Of a stretch of 64,000 nucleotides of DNA, positions 56,753-64,000 are shown in pieces. The notes under the pieces were generated by a model that worked only from the letters and a program-made list of their open reading frames with translations, did not search any database and had not been told where the DNA came from. How positions within the stretch are numbered: position 1 is the stretch's first letter; every line of letters starts with the position of its first letter. The stretch comes from Flavobacterium cheongpyeongense. GTDB taxonomy: Bacteria > Bacteroidota > Bacteroidia > Flavobacteriales > Flavobacteriaceae. The stretch is from contig NZ_QJHK01000002.1 in assembly GCF_003202435.1 (NCBI RefSeq), positions 62,001 to 126,000 of the forward strand, read 5' to 3'. Made by a program: the position numbers and the translations under genes.

Positions 56753-58192
56753 TTATTTTTTAACCGTTTCATATTTATCAGGAAAAGCTGCTTCACCGTC
56801 TAAATTATTTATTTTTAAAACATCTACATTTTTACTTTCTACAGCATATTTAAAATAATCCGGTTTGTTTTTTCCCCAGCTTACAGAACAATTCTGAACC
56901 TTTATCTTTACTGCTGTATCAAAATAAAATCCGGATGTGCTGCCTTTGACAAAACCGTCCATTTTGGAAGGGCGACGGTCATAAATCCCACCCTTAAAAT
57001 CCGATGTTTTATTAATAGCTACATTCACACCTTCAAAAACGATATTTTCAATTTTATCCTTCGTTTCTCCGCTAACATAAACTCCGTTTTCTCCAAAACA
57101 TTGAATATTGGTAAAATAAATATTACTGATTGCCCCTACTTTTCCTTCGGTTGCACCTTTTGGAAAGCGCCAGTTGGCATCTTTATGGTTTCCGTTTGCA
57201 CGGCTGTAAGCTGTTACATAAATAGGTTCTGCTTTTCCCCACCATGTATCAGTTGTAAGCTGACCTTCGATAATCATGTTCGAAAAAACAACATCGCTCA
57301 CAGTTCCTTCATCACGATTTTGAATCCCTACGCCCCGATTGCTTTTTTTAATAATACAGTTATTGAAAACCACTTGCCTGATAGCATCCATATTTTCTGA
57401 ACCAATTTTGATGGCGCAACTGCTGCTGGTCATGGTGCAATTGGTTACTGTTATGTTTTCGCAGGCTCCGAATTCTTCAAATTCCCTTCTGTTTTTCAGG
57501 CAGATACAGTCATCGCCGCTTTCTATATAACAATCACTGATACGTACATTTTTTGAGTGGTCTAAATCAATTCCGTCGCTGTTACGTACTTTTAAGCTGT
57601 TTAATAAGGTGATGCCGCTAATAACTACGTCGTTACAACCCACTAAATGAATGGTCCAATAAGCTGAGTTCCCAATATGGACATCTTTTATTCTAATGTT
57701 TTTACCTCCTATAATTGTCAAAACATGAGGACGTGGATCTAAAACACTGAAAGGTTTTAATATATAAGCATCCTCCTCCTCTGCTCCCATAAACGAAATG
57801 CCGTTTCCATCAATTTTTCCGTTTCCGCTAATGGTGAAGTTTTCTACATTTTTTCCGCCAATCCAGATGGTGCCTTCGCCTTTATTTTCGCGAAAAGCAC
57901 TTTCTGTATATACTTTTTCATCAGGGCTCGCCAAAATTTTAGCGCCTCCTTCAATATGCAAATCTACATTCGATTTCACATTAAAAGGTCCTGTCAAAAA
58001 TGTAAAAGGAGCTGGTATAAGTACCTGACCTCCTGTTTTACTGCAGGCATCGATGGCTTTCTGAATGGCAACTGCATCATTGGTTTTACCATCACCTTTT
58101 GCACCATATTTTTTAACATCATATATTTTTTGCGATACGGCAGTCAGTGAAACACAAAAAAAGATTACTGCAATTATAGATTTCTTTATCAT
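56753..58192 (-). CDS. Non-canonical GH28-family enzyme
   Basis: A 479-residue exported beta-helix protein (signal peptide 1-20) with a GH28 N-terminus (YDVKKYGAKGDGKTNDAVAI). It keeps RNSDGIDLD (N204, D206) and SGDDCICLK (D227/D228), so the catalytic Asp residues remain. But where GHG is expected it has SSCAIKIGS, with Cys for His, and where R-x-K is expected it has RGVGIQNRD, with Gly and Gln. Such changes also occur in rhamnogalacturonan-type GH28 enzymes, so the substrate may be rhamnogalacturonan or another uronide rather than homogalacturonan (inference). It follows the SSS transporter by 39 bp and precedes GH51. Confidence 0.85.
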   Translation of the reverse strand: MIKKSIIAVIFFCVSLTAVSQKIYDVKKYGAKGDGKTNDAVAIQKAIDACSKTGGQVLIPAPFTFLTGPFNVKSNVDLHIEGGAKILASPDEKVYTESAFRENKGEGTIWIGGKNVENFTISGNGKIDGNGISFMGAEEEDAYILKPFSVLDPRPHVLTIIGGKNIRIKDVHIGNSAYWTIHLVGCNDVVISGITLLNSLKVRNSDGIDLDHSKNVRISDCYIESGDDCICLKNRREFEEFGACENITVTNCTMTSSSCAIKIGSENMDAIRQVVFNNCIIKKSNRGVGIQNRDEGTVSDVVFSNMIIEGQLTTDTWWGKAEPIYVTAYSRANGNHKDANWRFPKGATEGKVGAISNIYFTNIQCFGENGVYVSGETKDKIENIVFEGVNVAINKTSDFKGGIYDRRPSKMDGFVKGSTSGFYFDTAVKIKVQNCSVSWGKNKPDYFKYAVESKNVDVLKINNLDGEAAFPDKYETVKK

Positions 58193-58231
58193 TTTATTTT
58201 TATTTAAAAACGTTCAAGGCCTAATTCAGAT

Positions 58232-59869
58232 TTACCAGAACACTGTATACAAGGCTACTAATATTCCGCTGATGATAAAAGACCCAATTATAAACTCTGA
58301 AGACACTTTAAACATTGACTTATCTACTTCTATACTATGTCTTTGCTCCTGTTCTGTTGATGAAGGTTTTAAAATACTAATTGCCACCATTAAAATTATT
58401 ATTGCAAAGAAAGAAATCGTCATTCGGTCTAAAAATGGATAATCTGGGAAAGCACCGTTGGTCCACATTGGCAGGAACTTTAATACTGCTGCAATAGGTA
58501 CTGTCAATAATGCTCCTGCAAGTCCTGCAGCAGGAGTTGTTTTTTTCCAGAACATTCCCAATAAAAAAATGGCCAGAACCCCGGGTGAAAAGAAACCTAC
58601 ATATTCCTGTATAAACTGGTAGGCCTGATCTAATGATTTTAATTGTGGTGCTACCAGAGCTGCAATGATCATACAAATTATTACACAAACTCTCCCGGTA
58701 ATCACCAATTTTTTTTCTGATGCGTTTCTGTTAAAATATTTTTTATAAATATCAAGTGAAAAAATAGTCGAAATACTATTGGCTTTTCCTGCTAATGAAG
58801 CAACAATTGCAGCCGTTAAAGCTGCTAACGCTACCCCTTTTAATCCGGCTGGTAATAAATTCATTAAAGTAGGATAAGCATGATCCGGTTTTAAAATCCC
58901 TGAAGCATCTACCATTTCGTGCTGAAACATGCCGTTTTGATGCATTACATACATAGCAATACCAGGAAGAACAGCGATAATTGGAACTAATAATTTTAAG
59001 AAAGCAGCAAATAAAATTCCTTTTCGGGCTGTTTTTAAGTCGGCTCCAAGAGCTCTTTGTACAATGTATTGATTACAACCCCAATATGCCAGATTATTAA
59101 TCAGCATTCCGCCAACTAATACAGACATTCCAGGTAATTCAGTATAATGCGGATTGGATTTATCCAGTATCATGTGTAAATGACCCGGTGCCTCATTCGC
59201 TATAACAGAAAGCCCTTTTAGAATATCTTTTCCAAAACCAAACTGTTCAGACAATAAAGTTAAGGATAAATAAGTGGTAACCAGTCCTCCTAAAATAAGC
59301 ACTATAACCTGAAACATATCGGTATAACCAATTACTTTCATTCCTCCCAGCGTTACAATAATAGAGAATAAACTCAAACCAATTACGCAAAACTGAAAAC
59401 TAACTGGTGCAATTGATGAGATAGCCAAAGCTCCTAAATAAATAATCGAAGTAAGATTGACAAATACATAAATGAGCAGCCAGATTATGGCCATTATAGT
59501 ACTTACAGTGCCGTTGTAACGCTTTGCTAAAAATTGTGGCATTGTAAATATCTTATTTTTAAGATAAACCGGTAAAATAAACATGGCCACTACAATTAAT
59601 GTTGCGGCTGACATCCATTCGTAAGATGCAATCGCTAATCCGATAGCAAAACCGGAACCACTCATCCCTATAAAATGTTCTGCCGAAATATTGGAAGCAA
59701 TCAATGAAGCACCAATGGCCCACCAGGTAAGTGAACCTTCTGCCAAGAAGTAGTCATTAGAACTCGTTGTTGCATTTTTCTTGGTTCTGTAAATGTACAT
59801 CCCGTAAGATGTCACAATGACAAAATAAATGAGAAAAACGATGTAATCTGCATTTTGTAAGGTATTCAT
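58232..59869 (-). CDS. Sodium:solute symporter (SSS/SGLT family)
   Basis: A 545-residue inner-membrane protein with about 14 hydrophobic segments. Family features include NDYFLAEGSLTWWAIGASLI, SNISAEHFIGMSGSGFAIGL, QFLAKRYNGTVSTIMAIIWL, GMKVIGYTDMFQVIVLILGG and FSLDIYKKYFNRNASEKKLV. It matches the bacterial sugar branch (SGLT-like) and would carry a monosaccharide, such as galactose, arabinose, rhamnose or galacturonate, with Na+; the precise substrate cannot be read. It is 74 bp after DUF5009 and 39 bp before GH28, all on the same strand. Confidence 0.9.
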   Translation of the reverse strand: MNTLQNADYIVFLIYFVIVTSYGMYIYRTKKNATTSSNDYFLAEGSLTWWAIGASLIASNISAEHFIGMSGSGFAIGLAIASYEWMSAATLIVVAMFILPVYLKNKIFTMPQFLAKRYNGTVSTIMAIIWLLIYVFVNLTSIIYLGALAISSIAPVSFQFCVIGLSLFSIIVTLGGMKVIGYTDMFQVIVLILGGLVTTYLSLTLLSEQFGFGKDILKGLSVIANEAPGHLHMILDKSNPHYTELPGMSVLVGGMLINNLAYWGCNQYIVQRALGADLKTARKGILFAAFLKLLVPIIAVLPGIAMYVMHQNGMFQHEMVDASGILKPDHAYPTLMNLLPAGLKGVALAALTAAIVASLAGKANSISTIFSLDIYKKYFNRNASEKKLVITGRVCVIICMIIAALVAPQLKSLDQAYQFIQEYVGFFSPGVLAIFLLGMFWKKTTPAAGLAGALLTVPIAAVLKFLPMWTNGAFPDYPFLDRMTISFFAIIILMVAISILKPSSTEQEQRHSIEVDKSMFKVSSEFIIGSFIISGILVALYTVFW

Positions 59870-59943
59870 AATGAGGCTTTTTTTAGGTAGTTAGTAGTAG
59901 AGTGGTTTATTTTGAGATAGTTTTTTGGAATAATTTTATTGGT

Positions 59944-61092
59944 TTATACTTTTAAAAACCATTTTTTCTTGTATAAAAAATAAAGTAAAACAAGTTGTAT
60001 AAAAGTAACGGACAGAGCCCCAAATACAGGCTGCCAGACAGTTGGTGCGAATTCAATCAATCCTCCAAATACAAAATCTGCAGTATGCCTGAAATTGATC
60101 AGTCCTTCTGAGGCCATATAAATCAGGATCGAATTCGAACCAATTAATAAGAGTGGAAAAGCCAATTTGTGAAATCCTAATAAGTCAATTAGTACATAAA
60201 AAAAGAGGAAGAAGAGAATACTGAAACCTCCAACAAAACATACAAATGAACTCGTCCATAAGTGCTTGTTAATTGGAAAATCAAAATTCCACAAAAGACC
60301 TATCATAATTAGTATCAGAGCCGAAGCAGTCATAATAACTACTTTATTTTTTGTTGAATAGTACGGATTCTCTGATTTTAGAAAAGTCCCCAGAAAGACT
60401 CCCAATAATGCTGTTGCGATTGCGGGTATCGTTGACAGCAAACCTTCTGGATCATAAACCGTGCTATGCAGTCTCCCTGGAAGGAACATTCTGTCTAAAT
60501 AACCTTCAAGAGAGCCTTCTTTAGTTAGAATACCTGCACCAAAACCCGGAACCGGAATAAATCGCATTACCAGATAATAGCTAATCAAAATACCAACAAA
60601 CCAGTACACTTGTTTTTTTAAGTCGAAATTGAGATAAATCAGACCTGCAAAAAACCAAGCAAGTCCTATTCGCCCCAAAACGCTTGCTAAACGAGTCTGG
60701 TCAAAGCCATTAAATTTAAAAAGTCCGTTTACCACAAATCCCAGTACTAACAATATGCAGGTTCTTTTTAACATGGAACGATATATTTTTCGTTTTTCAG
60801 CAGATGGCAGTTCCTGGGGCGCACTAACACCTGCACTGATAAGTTTCTTTTCAAAAGAATATGGCATCGAAACACCTGCAACAAACAAGAATATCGGAAA
60901 AATCATGTCGTAGAAAGTGATACCATTCCAGTCGGGATGATGTAATTGTGATGACATCCAGACAAAAACCGGAATTGGAGCGGCCTTTGCAAGTTCATGG
61001 ATGACATGCTCTCCGCTCATAATCCAAAACATAACAAAACCTCTTAAAGCATCTAAGGAAACTAATCTTCCATTTATTACTGTTTTACTCAT
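59944..61092 (-). CDS. DUF5009/HGSNAT-like membrane acyltransferase homologue
   Basis: I prefer the ATG at 61092 (MSKTVINGRLVSLDALRGF); the frame reaches 61131. The 382-residue inner-membrane protein has about ten hydrophobic segments. The opening RLVSLDALRGFVMFWIMSGE and YDMIFPIFLFVAGVSMPYSF are the heparan-alpha-glucosaminide N-acetyltransferase-like/DUF5009 signature; such proteins accompany polysaccharide loci and have been called NagX in some proteobacteria. HGSNAT transfers acetyl from acetyl-CoA across the membrane to a sugar amine, but the bacterial role is uncertain. It lies between GH2 and the symporter, suggesting cotranscription with transport genes. Confidence 0.85.
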   Translation of the reverse strand: MSKTVINGRLVSLDALRGFVMFWIMSGEHVIHELAKAAPIPVFVWMSSQLHHPDWNGITFYDMIFPIFLFVAGVSMPYSFEKKLISAGVSAPQELPSAEKRKIYRSMLKRTCILLVLGFVVNGLFKFNGFDQTRLASVLGRIGLAWFFAGLIYLNFDLKKQVYWFVGILISYYLVMRFIPVPGFGAGILTKEGSLEGYLDRMFLPGRLHSTVYDPEGLLSTIPAIATALLGVFLGTFLKSENPYYSTKNKVVIMTASALILIMIGLLWNFDFPINKHLWTSSFVCFVGGFSILFFLFFYVLIDLLGFHKLAFPLLLIGSNSILIYMASEGLINFRHTADFVFGGLIEFAPTVWQPVFGALSVTFIQLVLLYFLYKKKWFLKV

Positions 61093-61173
61093 TTTAGTAC
61101 CGATTTTAAGGCATTTTTGATCTGTTGACATTTTAAATCAACAATTTAAATGTAGTATTGTGTTCACAATTAT

Positions 61174-61201
61174 AAAACGGCAACAGTGTTTTGCCGTTTT
61201 A
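61174..61201 (-). terminator. Hairpin terminator after GH2
   Basis: AAAACGGCAA pairs with TTGCCGTTTT around a 7- to 8-base loop, directly past the GH2 stop on the minus strand and followed by a short T tract. It probably separates GH2 from the DUF5009 gene or lowers read-through. Confidence 0.6.
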
Positions 61202-61204
61202 GTT

Positions 61205-64000
<2,796 letters not shown>

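Overview
The window looks like a chromosomal stretch from a Flavobacterium-like member of the Bacteroidota. The DNA is AT-rich. Secreted enzymes end in type IX secretion (T9SS) C-terminal domains, lipoboxes are followed by acidic residues, and there is a SusC/SusD pair, a hybrid two-component system and Bacteroidota-only DUF families. Most of the window is a pectin utilisation region, and almost all genes lie on the minus strand.

Layout. 1-4.2 kb: the 5' part of a TonB-dependent siderophore receptor, a small Cys-motif protein, two small secreted proteins and an AraC regulator. 4.4 kb: tRNA-Arg(ACG) with a terminator. 4.8-7.3 kb: a cNMP/CBS/DUF294 nucleotidyltransferase coupled to a DnaQ-like exonuclease whose catalytic motifs look degraded. 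7.8-10.1 kb: LacI regulator and DUF4861 protein. 10.6-13.2 kb: a DUF6625-like glycosyltransferase with a gene relic in front of it, and an orphan membrane histidine kinase. 13.4-38.96 kb: the core pectin locus. 39.5-43.8 kb: its hybrid sensor/regulator. 44.1-48.7 kb: GH3 and GH130 enzymes on the plus strand. 49.3-64 kb: a second glycan cluster (RhaM, GH97, GH29, AraC, GH51, GH28, SSS transporter, DUF5009, GH2) aimed at pectin side-chain sugars.

How the genes fit together. The hybrid sensor probably detects a pectin oligosaccharide and switches on lipoprotein-SusC-SusD-DUF4957. A hairpin follows that group, and then come GH43, GH105, GH28, CE8 pectin methylesterase, GH28, two PL1 pectate lyases and an esterase. 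Four large enzymes (two PL1, one GH28, the CE8) carry T9SS tails, so they should act at or outside the cell surface: CE8 removes methyl esters, PL1 and GH28 cut the homogalacturonan, SusCD imports the pieces, and GH105/GH28 finish them. The downstream cluster would trim arabinose, galactose and fucose, import monosaccharides through the sodium symporter and interconvert rhamnose anomers.

Less ordinary points: a CBM6 module shared by three neighbouring enzymes; a frameshifted T9SS-tail relic between the two PL1 genes; a GH28 lacking three of the canonical catalytic-site residues; an exonuclease with Asp-to-Ala and His-to-Asn changes beside DUF294; a perfect 11-bp inverted repeat in the GH29/AraC divergent promoter; and two intergenic REP-like elements. 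I saw no CRISPR array, phage genes, integrase or transposase, and no obvious wholly new system.
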